Part shown: in pieces, positions 6,474 to 14,267 of the stretch | Position numbering within the stretch: the stretch's first letter is position 1 | Layout: every line of letters begins with the position of its first letter | Assembly: GCA_964451885.1 (NCBI GenBank) | Contig: CAYVJW010000025.1 | Span: forward strand, 1 to 18,134 | From: CAYVJW01 sp964451885 | GTDB lineage: Bacteria > Patescibacteriota > Gracilibacteria > UBA4473 | Length of the DNA stretch: 18,134 nt | Direction of reading: 5' to 3' | Translations under genes and position numbers: made by a program | Notes under the pieces: generated by a model | What the model saw: only the letters and a program-made list of their open reading frames with translations | Told to the model about the DNA's origin: nothing | Database searches by the model: none

Positions 6474-7847
6474 TCATTTTGCATCCGGATGATATTTCTC
6501 TATCGTTTTCTGATTAATTCTCTTCAGTTCGGAAATAGGGAACGGCCTGAGGAGCTCCCAGCCGAGTTCTAGTGACTCGAGTATGGTTCGGTCAGTTTGG
6601 AAGCTTTGGCCTACAAACTCTTTTTCGAAACGGTCTGCAAATTTTAGGTAGAGTTTGTCAATATCAGAAAGTGAACTTTCTCCCAACACTACGGCTAATT
6701 CTCGTACATCTTTTCCGCGTGCATAACAGGCAAAAAGCTGGTCTTTTAGTTTTGAGTGATCTTCTCGTGTTTTTCCTTCGCCCATTCCGGCTCCGGCAAG
6801 GCGGGAAAGTGATTTCAGTACATCAACAGGAGGAGCAACTTGTTTTTGGTGCAGTCCTCGATCAAGCACAAACTGACCCTCCGTAATATACCCTGTCAGA
6901 TCCGGAATAGGATGAGTGATGTCATCTTCGGGCATGGAAAGAATCGGCATTTGTGTTACGGATCCTTTGCCTCCTTTTATACGGCCGGCTCTTTCGTAAA
7001 TGGTGGAAAGGTCTGTATAAAGGTATCCTGGGTAACCGCGTCTTCCCGGCACTTCTTTTCTTGAGGCGGATATTTCACGTAAGGCTTCTGCGTAGTTGGT
7101 CATATCGGTCAAAATAACCAAAACGTGCATTCCTTTTTCGAAAGCCAAATATTCCGCTAATGTCAGAGCCATTCGAGGGACGGCGATCCGTTCGATTACT
7201 GGGTCGGAGGCGGTGTTGATAAAAAGAGAAGCTTTTTCAATTGCTCCGGTTCGCTCAAATTCCCTTTGGAAAAACATAGCTTCTTCAAAAGTTACTCCCA
7301 TGGTTCCGAAAACTACGGAAAATTCAGATCCGTCATTTACTTTTGCCTGGCGGGCTATTTGAGTAGCGAGTTCGGCGTGGGGTAGACCGGAACCGGAAAA
7401 AACTGGAAGCTTTTGGCCTCGTACTAGCGTATTCATCACATCTATAGTGGAAATTCCTGTTTGGATAAAATCTGATGGAAATATTCGAGAATAAGGATTG
7501 ATGGGTGCTCCGGAAATATTCATGTGTTTTTCCGCTAAGACCTTCGGGCCGTCGTCAATCGGTTTTCCTGCGCCGTTGAAAACTCTCCCCAGCATGTCAA
7601 CAGAGACGCCCAATGTTGCTACTTTTCCCAAAAATTTTGCTTTAAGTCCGGTAATAGCAAATCCTCGGGTATCTTCAAACATCTGTACCATTGCGCGATC
7701 TCCGTCAATTTCCAATACTTTCCCCATTCTTTTTTCTCCCTTGGAAGTTTGTACTTCGACCAGCTCCTCATATTTAGCTCCTTCCACTCCTTTTACGACC
7801 AGAATCGGTCCGGCGATAGATACTACGTTTTCATATGATTTTTGCAT
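6474..7847 (-). CDS. ntpB: V/A-type ATP synthase subunit B
   Basis: A 457-aa protein of the normal length for the non-catalytic B subunit of the V/A-type rotary ATPase head. Seen: N-terminal beta-barrel IAGPILVVKGVEGAKYEELV (11-30) and LEIDGDRAMVQMFEDT (45-60), LGRVFNGAGKPIDDGP (86-101), FSGSGLPHAELATQIARQA (150-168), which is the B-subunit counterpart of the P-loop and lacks the GKT of catalytic subunit A, and PGRRGYPGYLYTDLSTIYER (267-286). The ATPase signature HPIPDLTGYITEGQ (312-325) follows. In known operons B lies beside A and D with E, F, C, I and K; here hisS follows on one side and a secreted Fn3 protein gene diverges on the other, so the gene stands alone. Start ATG 7847, no Shine-Dalgarno. 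Confidence 0.95.
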   Translation of the reverse strand: MQKSYENVVSIAGPILVVKGVEGAKYEELVEVQTSKGEKRMGKVLEIDGDRAMVQMFEDTRGFAITGLKAKFLGKVATLGVSVDMLGRVFNGAGKPIDDGPKVLAEKHMNISGAPINPYSRIFPSDFIQTGISTIDVMNTLVRGQKLPVFSGSGLPHAELATQIARQAKVNDGSEFSVVFGTMGVTFEEAMFFQREFERTGAIEKASLFINTASDPVIERIAVPRMALTLAEYLAFEKGMHVLVILTDMTNYAEALREISASRKEVPGRRGYPGYLYTDLSTIYERAGRIKGGKGSVTQMPILSMPEDDITHPIPDLTGYITEGQFVLDRGLHQKQVAPPVDVLKSLSRLAGAGMGEGKTREDHSKLKDQLFACYARGKDVRELAVVLGESSLSDIDKLYLKFADRFEKEFVGQSFQTDRTILESLELGWELLRPFPISELKRINQKTIEKYHPDAK

Positions 7848-7882
7848 AATCTTAAAATTAAAAAAAAGAGAAGATCGGGCGA

Positions 7883-7910
7883 ATAATATAAAGTTTTATG
7901 ATATTGTCAA
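7883..7910 (-). promoter_or_regulatory. Promoter of ntpB
   Basis: On the minus strand, TTGACA (905-910 of the 7-kb block, i.e. 7905-7910) and TATTAT (7883-7888) with a 16-bp spacer. The transcription start is expected near 7876, leaving about a 30-nt A/T-rich leader before ATG 7847. The presence of a dedicated near-consensus promoter supports monocistronic expression of ntpB. Confidence 0.6.
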
Positions 7911-7951
7911 AATTTAGTTAAAACAAAATTTGATTTTTGAGTTAGAAATAA

Positions 7952-7973
7952 TATAGAGTAAGGAGTGTATAAA
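7952..7973 (+). promoter_or_regulatory. Possible -10 elements of the Fn3-protein gene
   Basis: Two candidates overlap: TATAGA (7952-7957), 16 bp after TTGATT (7930-7935), and TGTATAAA (7966-7973), which would start transcription at about the ATG (7980). An AAGGAG at 7960-7965 is 14 nt before the ATG, farther than a working Shine-Dalgarno normally sits. I cannot decide between the two. Confidence 0.3.
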
Positions 7974-7979
7974 TAAAAA

Positions 7980-9224
7980 ATGAAAATAAATAGAAAATTG
8001 GTTGCATCTTTTTTGAGTCTGGCAGGATTTTTTTTATTGCAAGTTTTTAATATGTCTTTTGCGGCGGGAATTTTACCCGATGAAGTTCAGGATGTTGTAG
8101 CCGTTCCTGGTAGTGGAGAGATAACTTTATCTTGGAGTGAAGCAGAGGATGATGGGGTTGTTGTAGGATATAAGATTTATTACGGCACTCAGTCAGTTCA
8201 GTCTGATGATGTTTTTTATGACGAAGAGCTATTGGTTTCAGCAAAAACTTCCTATACGTTGAAAGGGCTTCAGAACGGGGTTGAATATTTCTTTGCTTTA
8301 ACGGCTATTGATGATGAAGAAAACGAATCAGATACTTATTCCCTAGAGGCGTCGGCTACTCCTGTAGCTGAAAGTCCGGCTGTTGTGATGGCAGAACAGG
8401 TTTCTAATTCAGAGGTGCTTATTACCATGTCAAAACCGGTGCAACTTCAGGGAGGGACAAGTTCTTTTTTGCTTGAAGAAAAGGGTTCGGGAAGGGAACT
8501 TTCCATTTTAGGGATTTCTGCAGATGGGGTAAAAGTAAGAATTAGTTTTTCTGAAGAGGTCTTGGATGTGGGGAAGTCTTATAAAGTTATAGCTACTTCT
8601 TTGGTTGAAGATCTGGATGGGGAACCGATCCGATCAGGCATTACCGATACGGCTGAATTCAGAGCGCAGTTTTTCGAAGAAATTGCTGAATCGGAGGATT
8701 ATTGGGCAGAGCCAGTTCCGGAGCCTGAACCTGAATCCGAACCTGAGTTTAGGCCTGAACCGGTGGAAGAGGTTACTTATGAACCGGAAGAGTATACAGT
8801 TCCGGAGCCTGTTTATACGGCTGCGCCGGTAGATACTAATGCTCCCTTGGATGCAACATCATTGGGGGTGGATTCAAGTTTGTTGGAATCGGAAAGTATT
8901 GTAGTTCTTTCTTGGCAGACGGCTCCTGATATTGAAGAGGATATTGTTGATCAAGTTCTTTATGTTCGGGAAGGTCTTAAGGGTTGGGATGACGGCCTTT
9001 CTATCGGGAAATATACAAGCAGAATTGAGATTGACGTCCAGCTTGATGAGAATTATGAAGTGGAGATAGTAACGGTTGATGAGACGGGAAATGAATCTGA
9101 TGGAGCCAGATATTCTTTTACGACTCATTTGGCAGCCAGTGGTCCGGGAGGGGTGGTGATTGCGTTTTTGGTGGCTGTGTTGGTGGGGGTGGTTTTTGTT
9201 GGGGGGGCTCGGAGGAGAGGGTAG
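7980..9224 (+). CDS. Secreted, C-terminally anchored fibronectin type III / Ig-like surface protein
   Basis: A 414-aa extracytoplasmic protein. Residues 1-28 are a signal peptide (MKINRK, hydrophobic core, cleavage likely at SFA-A). Residues about 31-128 are a fibronectin type III domain (ITLSWSEAEDDGVVVGYKIY, YTLKGLQNGVEYFFALTAID). Residues about 130-235 resemble a bacterial Ig-like (Big_5/SbsA-type) domain (VRISFSEEVLDVGKSYKV). Residues 244-285 are a Pro/Glu-rich spacer (EPVPEPEPESEPEFRPEPVE). Residues about 300-385 form a second Fn3-like unit ending YEVEIVTVDETGNESDG. The tail SGPGG, then a hydrophobic stretch and RRRG, is a tripartite anchor or sorting-type signal. Such proteins sit on the outer surface and bind or space; no catalytic domain is seen. 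Divergent from ntpB. Confidence 0.85.
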   Translation: MKINRKLVASFLSLAGFFLLQVFNMSFAAGILPDEVQDVVAVPGSGEITLSWSEAEDDGVVVGYKIYYGTQSVQSDDVFYDEELLVSAKTSYTLKGLQNGVEYFFALTAIDDEENESDTYSLEASATPVAESPAVVMAEQVSNSEVLITMSKPVQLQGGTSSFLLEEKGSGRELSILGISADGVKVRISFSEEVLDVGKSYKVIATSLVEDLDGEPIRSGITDTAEFRAQFFEEIAESEDYWAEPVPEPEPESEPEFRPEPVEEVTYEPEEYTVPEPVYTAAPVDTNAPLDATSLGVDSSLLESESIVVLSWQTAPDIEEDIVDQVLYVREGLKGWDDGLSIGKYTSRIEIDVQLDENYEVEIVTVDETGNESDGARYSFTTHLAASGPGGVVIAFLVAVLVGVVFVGGARRRG

Positions 9225-9266
9225 GGGGGGGATTTAGGAACAATTTTCTTAAAGTTATGTTTTTTG

Positions 9267-9275
9267 TGTTATAAA
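9267..9275 (+). promoter_or_regulatory. Extended -10 element placing transcription start on the ATG of the RsuA-family gene
   Basis: TGtTATAAA (9267-9275) is an extended -10. Initiation 6-7 nt downstream falls at 9281-9282, the A of the ATG. No good -35 is present (TCTTAA at 9247-9252), as expected for an extended -10 promoter. The mRNA would be leaderless. Confidence 0.45.
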
Positions 9276-9281
9276 GTCCTC

Positions 9282-9980
9282 ATGGAAGAAACTCGAATTC
9301 AGAAATATCTCTCCCAGCACGGTGTCTGTTCTCGCCGTGAAGCGGAAGATTTGATTAAGAAGGGGGGAATAAAAGTAAACGGGGAAGTGATAACGTTGGG
9401 GCGGAAAATAACAGTATCTGACAAGATTGAAATTAACGGGAAGTCACTGCAAGTAAAGAAACCAAAAAAAATAATCATTGCTTTTCATAAGCCTAAAAAA
9501 GTAGAGTGTACTCTTAAGAAAATGCCTTCGATGAGGACGCTTGCTGATTATATCTTTAGCGGGGGGCGGGTTTTTCCTATTGGAAGGTTAGATACCGATT
9601 CACGAGGGCTTTTGCTTCTTACTAATGACGGAGATCTGGCGAATCAACTGATGCATCCTCGGTATCGCCAGGAAAAGGAGTATCTGGTGACGGTGGGGCA
9701 AAAATTGACAGTTGGGGTATTAAAGATTCTTGGATCAGGAATTGAAATTGAAGGGAAAAAGACACAAAAGTGTGAAGTAGAACAAATCGTTTCGAGCGTA
9801 TTTCGTATTGTGTTGAAAGAAGGGAGGAGTAGGCAGATTCGAAAGATGTGTGCAAAGTGTGGGATGAAAGTACTCGATTTGATTCGAATACGGATTAAAA
9901 ATATTCATTTGGGGGAATTGCCGGAGGGGAAGTATAGGATTTTGTCTGAGGAGGAGGTGAGAGGTTTGCGTGGAGTGTGA
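9282..9980 (+). CDS. RsuA/RluB-family rRNA pseudouridine synthase
   Basis: A 232-aa enzyme that isomerises a specific uridine of ribosomal RNA to pseudouridine. Residues about 5-50 are an S4 RNA-binding domain (IQKYLSQHGVCSRREAEDLI, GGIKVNGEVITLG). The catalytic motif GRLDTDSRGLLLLTNDG (101-117) carries the nucleophilic aspartate D104 and is the RsuA/RluB/RluE/RluF signature; YLVTVGQKL and RQIRKMCAKCGMKVLDLIRIRI, the family's C-terminal region, follow. Length matches RluB/RsuA, but which rRNA site is modified cannot be read from sequence. ATG 9282 is chosen because MEETRIQKYLS is the usual start and because the extended -10 at 9267-9275 ends just before it; a TTG at 9264 would lie inside that promoter. 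Ends 24 nt before the next gene. Confidence 0.92.
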   Translation: MEETRIQKYLSQHGVCSRREAEDLIKKGGIKVNGEVITLGRKITVSDKIEINGKSLQVKKPKKIIIAFHKPKKVECTLKKMPSMRTLADYIFSGGRVFPIGRLDTDSRGLLLLTNDGDLANQLMHPRYRQEKEYLVTVGQKLTVGVLKILGSGIEIEGKKTQKCEVEQIVSSVFRIVLKEGRSRQIRKMCAKCGMKVLDLIRIRIKNIHLGELPEGKYRILSEEEVRGLRGV

Positions 9981-9994
9981 GTTTCGTTTAAGAT
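9966..9994 (+). promoter_or_regulatory. Possible promoter of the 386-aa/570-aa membrane protein unit
   Basis: TTGCGT (9966-9971), 17-bp spacer, TAAGAT (9989-9994), inside and just after the end of the pseudouridine synthase gene. Initiation would be near 10001, only about 4 nt before ATG 10005. Hexamers are imperfect. Confidence 0.3.
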
Positions 9995-10004
9995 AAAGAA
10001 AAAA

Positions 10005-11165
10005 ATGAACCAAGAAACAAAAGATTTTCTTATTGTTGTACTCATCCTTTTCTTTGGGGCAGGAATTTTTTTGGTTTGGAAAAATCCAACTCCCCCTTCG
10101 GTCCCGGAGTCTCAAGTTCAAATCCCTGCAAGTCCTTCACATGAGAAGGAAAGGATTATTTGCAGGATGGATGATGACTTGCAGGATTTTGTGAAATGTG
10201 ATCGGAATAATAATCTTATTAGGTTTTATTCCGATGAAACGAAATCAAAAAAACTCTTTGAGGTAGAAATGAAGATACTTCTTGATGAGTGTATAGATCG
10301 GGAGTGTAAGGATTTTGCAATTCCAAAAGAATTTTTGACTATTGATAGTGATCAGATTCCAAGAGTTATCTCTATTATTATTCCGGACTTAGTGAAAATA
10401 GACGATATATTAGATCTTATCAGAAATGGGTTTGCGGAAAATCCTCCGAATATGGGGGATAGTATCAGGCTTCTTTTGGCGGCCTATCCTGATAAGGTAT
10501 TTGTTGCGGAATTCGGTACTATGGACTTCGAAGCTGATGTTATTAACTATCGCAGGAATAAAAATAAAGTAATCCATCTTCATGCAGCTCCGCCAAAAAT
10601 AAAAAAGGAAAAAGGATTTTCCAATGAAGAAAAAGTGCTTTTTTATTCATTTGATGATTACAAAGAAAGACTGCAACGCTTTTTAGATTCCCTTGGGCCT
10701 ACTATTCCCGAAGATAAGGATATTTTTGTTTTTCTTCAGGAGATTGTAAGTTTGTCAAAAGACGAGAAAGAACAAGTTGTTATTTTTGCTTTAGACGGTT
10801 CTATTACTTTTCCAAAGGCCAGGTCTTATGCTCTGGACGGGCAGGGGTACAGCTGGTTTAATGCTTATCAGGATCGATATAATAAGGACATTGGAACAAA
10901 TAATACGCAGTGTATACAGCAGGGGTACCAAAACTGTAAGCTTCAGCATTTTTGGGAGGAGAACTTTGCGGAATATTATATTCGGCAAAATGGTGAAAAA
11001 CTTATACCAAGTTTAAATCTTTCTTATGATCCTAATCATATTAGGATTTATATTCAGGATCTGAGCCCTTTTGAGGATGTTTCGTTACAGAGTGAGAAGG
11101 AGAGGATATTGAAGAGGGTGGGGGAGTTGTTGAAGGAGGAGATAACAGAAGGGGAGCAAATTTAA
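10005..11165 (+). CDS. Bitopic membrane protein of unknown function, 386 aa
   Basis: Residues 8-26 (FLIVVLILFFGAGIFLVWK) form one N-terminal membrane anchor, followed by a short proline-rich linker (NPTPPSVPESQVQIPASPS, 27-45). A soluble domain of about 340 residues follows that I do not recognise. It contains six cysteines by eye, among them CRMDDDLQDFVKC, DECIDRECKDF and CIQQGYQNC, a spacing suited to disulfides if the domain is outside the cell; that location is inferred from the anchor alone. There is no catalytic motif I can name. The gene ends 19 nt before the start of the 570-aa membrane protein, so the two are probably translated from one mRNA and may act together. Leader before ATG 10005 is A-rich (aagaaaaaa), no Shine-Dalgarno. 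Confidence 0.75.
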   Translation: MNQETKDFLIVVLILFFGAGIFLVWKNPTPPSVPESQVQIPASPSHEKERIICRMDDDLQDFVKCDRNNNLIRFYSDETKSKKLFEVEMKILLDECIDRECKDFAIPKEFLTIDSDQIPRVISIIIPDLVKIDDILDLIRNGFAENPPNMGDSIRLLLAAYPDKVFVAEFGTMDFEADVINYRRNKNKVIHLHAAPPKIKKEKGFSNEEKVLFYSFDDYKERLQRFLDSLGPTIPEDKDIFVFLQEIVSLSKDEKEQVVIFALDGSITFPKARSYALDGQGYSWFNAYQDRYNKDIGTNNTQCIQQGYQNCKLQHFWEENFAEYYIRQNGEKLIPSLNLSYDPNHIRIYIQDLSPFEDVSLQSEKERILKRVGELLKEEITEGEQI

Positions 11166-11184
11166 AATTAATAATTAAAAATTA

Positions 11185-12897
11185 ATGATGCAAATATTTA
11201 TTGAAGCATTACTTGCTCCTGAAGTATGGGGGACAGCTATATTTTTTGTAATAATTGGGTTTGTCTATTTTAAGCTTAAATACAAGAATGCAGCTTTTCA
11301 TTATGGATTTGATCAGGGGAAAAGATTTATAAAAAATCATGGAAAGGAATTGTGGGAGGATGTGAGGGATAAAAGTTATCGGTTGAGGCTAAAGATTTTT
11401 TCTGATGAAATTTTTGGATTGGCTGCTTCCGAAAAGATAAAATTTATTGATGCTCAAGTAGAGGCATTGCAGGAACAAAAGGGGCAATTGGAGCAAAAAA
11501 AAGATAAGCTGGAAAAGGATTTACAGCATTTTGATAAAGATTTTTCAGAGCATTGTTCTCGTTTTTCTAAAGAGACCTGGAAGCAGATACTTGACAGTTA
11601 TGGTGAGAATCTGGAGAAGTTGTTTTTGGATATTCGAGAATTTGAGAACCTGAAGATTCCTAAGTCGAAAATGAAGCCGCTTTTGAATAATCTTGAAGAG
11701 GAACTAAAAATTCGTTTCGAGAAGTTGGATGATCAAATTTATGAAATCGATAACAAAATAAAATCACTGGAAAAAGAAATTCTTCCATTGCAAAAACAGA
11801 ACCTCGAGATTCGCAACCGGAAAACCGAGCCGGTTGCTTCTTTTGCCAGCCTTCGATTGAAAGATTCTTGGAATAGTTTGGTGAATTCTGTTGTTGAAGT
11901 TCAGGAAAGTATTTTGAAGTATTTTCTGTTTATTGTGGTTATGGGGCTTCTTTTGGTGGATTTTGTAGTTCCGTTCCAGTATTTTCGGGAATATTGGAGT
12001 GACCGGATCGGAGATGAAATTTTTTCACTTTTCGGATCATCATTTACTTATCATAATCTTTCTGTGGTTGTTGCGGTGGTAATCATTTTGGCCATTCTTA
12101 CTTTTTTGGAGCTTCTTTTTGAGGACTTTTGGGCAAAGGAAAGAAGGGCTAAATATACGATAAACAGGATTACTTTTTATTTGTTTTCCATTTTTAATGT
12201 TACTTGTGCTTTTGCGGCGTTTTATTTTTGGTATCAGTTTCGGCAGAACTACGTAGATATCGATAAAATGCTCATTGCTTTAACGATTCCAGTTGCTACG
12301 GCGGCTGCTCTCATTTTAAAAAAACTGAGAAAAGGAACGGGTTTTCATTTCCTTTTTGCGCCTTTAAAAACTTTATGGTTTTTAATAGAGTTGCCATGCA
12401 TAATTTTGATCGATATATTGCTTTTCTTCAGAAGGTTTCAGTTTGCTTTTTCTACGGCTTTTGAGGTGAGAAGAAGGAATAAAATCATCAGAGATTACCA
12501 AAAAGAAATTAAACTTCTGGATCTTCAAAAAGAGGATCTTAATTATGAATTTCATGCATTTAAAATTAAGCAGGAAGCAAAAATGAAATTGATAAAGAAT
12601 CTGAAGGTTCAGATCGGGAATTTGGAAGGCATGTTGGAAAGACGGTTGGATGATTTTTCAAAAAATATTGAAGAATTTAAGAAATTGCTGGTGAAGGAGA
12701 TCAGGAGGGTTGGGGATCAGTGGCAAAAAGAAAGACAGCAAGAAAGAGTAAATTTGCTTTCACGAATAAAAGTTATTCCCTGTAAAACAGGCAAAATAAA
12801 ACGAAAAATTGATCGGTTGGAGAGGGTTAAGAAGTCTATTCATGAGGGAATTGAGAGGGCTGTTCAGGAGTATTGGGGGGAGGTGAAAACGAATTAA
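11185..12897 (+). CDS. Polytopic membrane protein with two coiled-coil regions, unknown function, 570 aa
   Basis: Membrane segments are visible at residues about 15-31, 246-264, 292-312, 330-351, 363-378 and 395-416. Between the first and second lies a coiled coil (about 85-215; VEALQEQKGQLEQKKDKLEK and LDDQIYEIDNKIKSLEKEIL). After the last membrane segment comes a second K/E-rich coiled coil (about 430-510) and a basic tail. The layout, a membrane block flanked by long coiled coils, suits a scaffold or a mechanosensing or envelope-organising protein, but I cannot name a family. Two ATGs in tandem (11185, 11188) are possible starts; neither has a Shine-Dalgarno motif. It is 19 nt downstream of the 386-aa gene and ends 3 nt before the convergent purB stop. 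Confidence 0.75.
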   Translation: MMQIFIEALLAPEVWGTAIFFVIIGFVYFKLKYKNAAFHYGFDQGKRFIKNHGKELWEDVRDKSYRLRLKIFSDEIFGLAASEKIKFIDAQVEALQEQKGQLEQKKDKLEKDLQHFDKDFSEHCSRFSKETWKQILDSYGENLEKLFLDIREFENLKIPKSKMKPLLNNLEEELKIRFEKLDDQIYEIDNKIKSLEKEILPLQKQNLEIRNRKTEPVASFASLRLKDSWNSLVNSVVEVQESILKYFLFIVVMGLLLVDFVVPFQYFREYWSDRIGDEIFSLFGSSFTYHNLSVVVAVVIILAILTFLELLFEDFWAKERRAKYTINRITFYLFSIFNVTCAFAAFYFWYQFRQNYVDIDKMLIALTIPVATAAALILKKLRKGTGFHFLFAPLKTLWFLIELPCIILIDILLFFRRFQFAFSTAFEVRRRNKIIRDYQKEIKLLDLQKEDLNYEFHAFKIKQEAKMKLIKNLKVQIGNLEGMLERRLDDFSKNIEEFKKLLVKEIRRVGDQWQKERQQERVNLLSRIKVIPCKTGKIKRKIDRLERVKKSIHEGIERAVQEYWGEVKTN

Positions 12898-12900
12898 TTA

Positions 12901-14235
12901 TTACTGCACAAACTTCTCCACCAACTCCTCTGCCAATCCCGTATACTTCTTCGGTGTCAATTTTTTCAGCCTCTCTTTTTCTTCCTTCGGCAAATCAGTC
13001 GAATCAATAAATTTTCTGATTTCTTCAAGGCTTAGCGCTTTTCCTCGTGAAAAATCCTTGAGCATATCATACGCATTATGATGGCCGTGGGCGCGGAGTA
13101 CTGTTTGGACCGCTTCGGTTAAAACCTCTGGAGAATTTTCCAAGTCTTTTTTTAGCTTATCTTCTCTGAGTTCAAGTTTTCCCAGACCTTTTTGTAGAGA
13201 TTTTAGTCCTAGCAAGAAGTGGCCGAAAACCAGTCCGAAATTTCTTTGCAGTGTTGAATCCGTCAGATCTCTTTGCCATCTGGAAATTGGCAACTCGTCT
13301 GCCAAAGTTTTGGTTACTCCTCGGGCTAATTTAAAATTTCCTTCCGCGTTTTCAAAGTCTATAGGATTTACTTTATGTGGCATAGTAGAAGAACCTACTT
13401 CGCCCTTTACTATCTTTTGTTCAAAATATCCTAGGCTGATGTATCCCCAGATATCACGACACAAATCAATAGCAACGTTAGAAAAACGACAAAGTAGATG
13501 CATAAAAGCTGCTTGGTCATCATGAGATTCAATCTGAGTCGTCAGCGGAATCCAATTTAAATCCAGTTTTTTATCGACAAATTTTTGTGAAAGATTAATC
13601 CAGTCTATATCCGGAAAACTGGCCACGTGGGCAGAAAATGTACCGGTGGCTCCGTTTATTTTTCCTGATACCGGAATGAGACTTCCGGTTTCAAAAATAC
13701 GATTTATCCGGTACCAAAATACGGCAATCTCTTTTCCCATTGTGGATGGAGTTGCCGACTGTCCGTGGGTTCGGCAAAGCATCGGAACTGATTTCCATTG
13801 GTTCGCTTTTAATTTTAGATCATCTAAAATTTCATATAAAACATCGGCAATTACATTTCTTCCTTCTTGGAAAAGAAGTGCGTAACTGAGATTATTAATA
13901 TCTTCGGAAGTGCAGGTAAAGTGAATCCAGGGCCAATAATCTTCTTCTAGTTTTTCTCTCAAAAAAAGTTCTACTGCTTTTACATCATGATTGGTTGTGG
14001 ATTCGATTTCCTTTACGTGAAGAAAATCTTTTTCTGAAAAATTTTTGATAGAGTTTCTTAATTCTTTTGTATTTGAATCACTTAGTTTTAAGGCTATTTC
14101 TTCTTCTCCCAGAAAAATCAACCACTCTATTTCTATTTTCAGCCGGGCTTTTACGAGGCCGAATTCTGAAAATACAGGGGTTAGTTCAGAAACTTTTGAG
14201 TGGTAGCGACCGTCGAGGGGGGAGAGGGAGAACAT
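12901..14235 (-). CDS. purB: Adenylosuccinate lyase
   Basis: A 444-aa enzyme of the fumarase/aspartase superfamily that removes fumarate from SAICAR and from adenylosuccinate in purine synthesis. Seen: N-terminal SLSPLDGRYHSKVSELTPVF, the E. coli-type PurB opening; ESTTNHDVKAVE (about 80-91); the catalytic-histidine block RTHGQSATPSTMGKE; and the superfamily signature GSSTMPHKVNP (about 278-290). The flexible loop carrying the catalytic serine is thus present. Start ATG 14235 (MFSLSPLDGRY) is preferred; a TTG at 14247 would add four residues. It lies 32 nt downstream of ricT on the same strand, probably one operon, and converges with the 570-aa membrane protein with 3 nt between stops. Upstream are two tandem TTTACTG heptamers (plus strand 14260-14273). 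Confidence 0.96.
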   Translation of the reverse strand: MFSLSPLDGRYHSKVSELTPVFSEFGLVKARLKIEIEWLIFLGEEEIALKLSDSNTKELRNSIKNFSEKDFLHVKEIESTTNHDVKAVELFLREKLEEDYWPWIHFTCTSEDINNLSYALLFQEGRNVIADVLYEILDDLKLKANQWKSVPMLCRTHGQSATPSTMGKEIAVFWYRINRIFETGSLIPVSGKINGATGTFSAHVASFPDIDWINLSQKFVDKKLDLNWIPLTTQIESHDDQAAFMHLLCRFSNVAIDLCRDIWGYISLGYFEQKIVKGEVGSSTMPHKVNPIDFENAEGNFKLARGVTKTLADELPISRWQRDLTDSTLQRNFGLVFGHFLLGLKSLQKGLGKLELREDKLKKDLENSPEVLTEAVQTVLRAHGHHNAYDMLKDFSRGKALSLEEIRKFIDSTDLPKEEKERLKKLTPKKYTGLAEELVEKFVQ

Positions 14236-14267
14236 TAGAATTTTCAATTATCAATATCGTTTACTGT

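Noticed and set aside
592..9980. UGA recoded as glycine (as in Gracilibacteria/Absconditabacteria)
   Set aside because: UGA is a proper stop for the antitoxin, epimerase and pseudouridine synthase genes, and housekeeping genes have no internal UGA.
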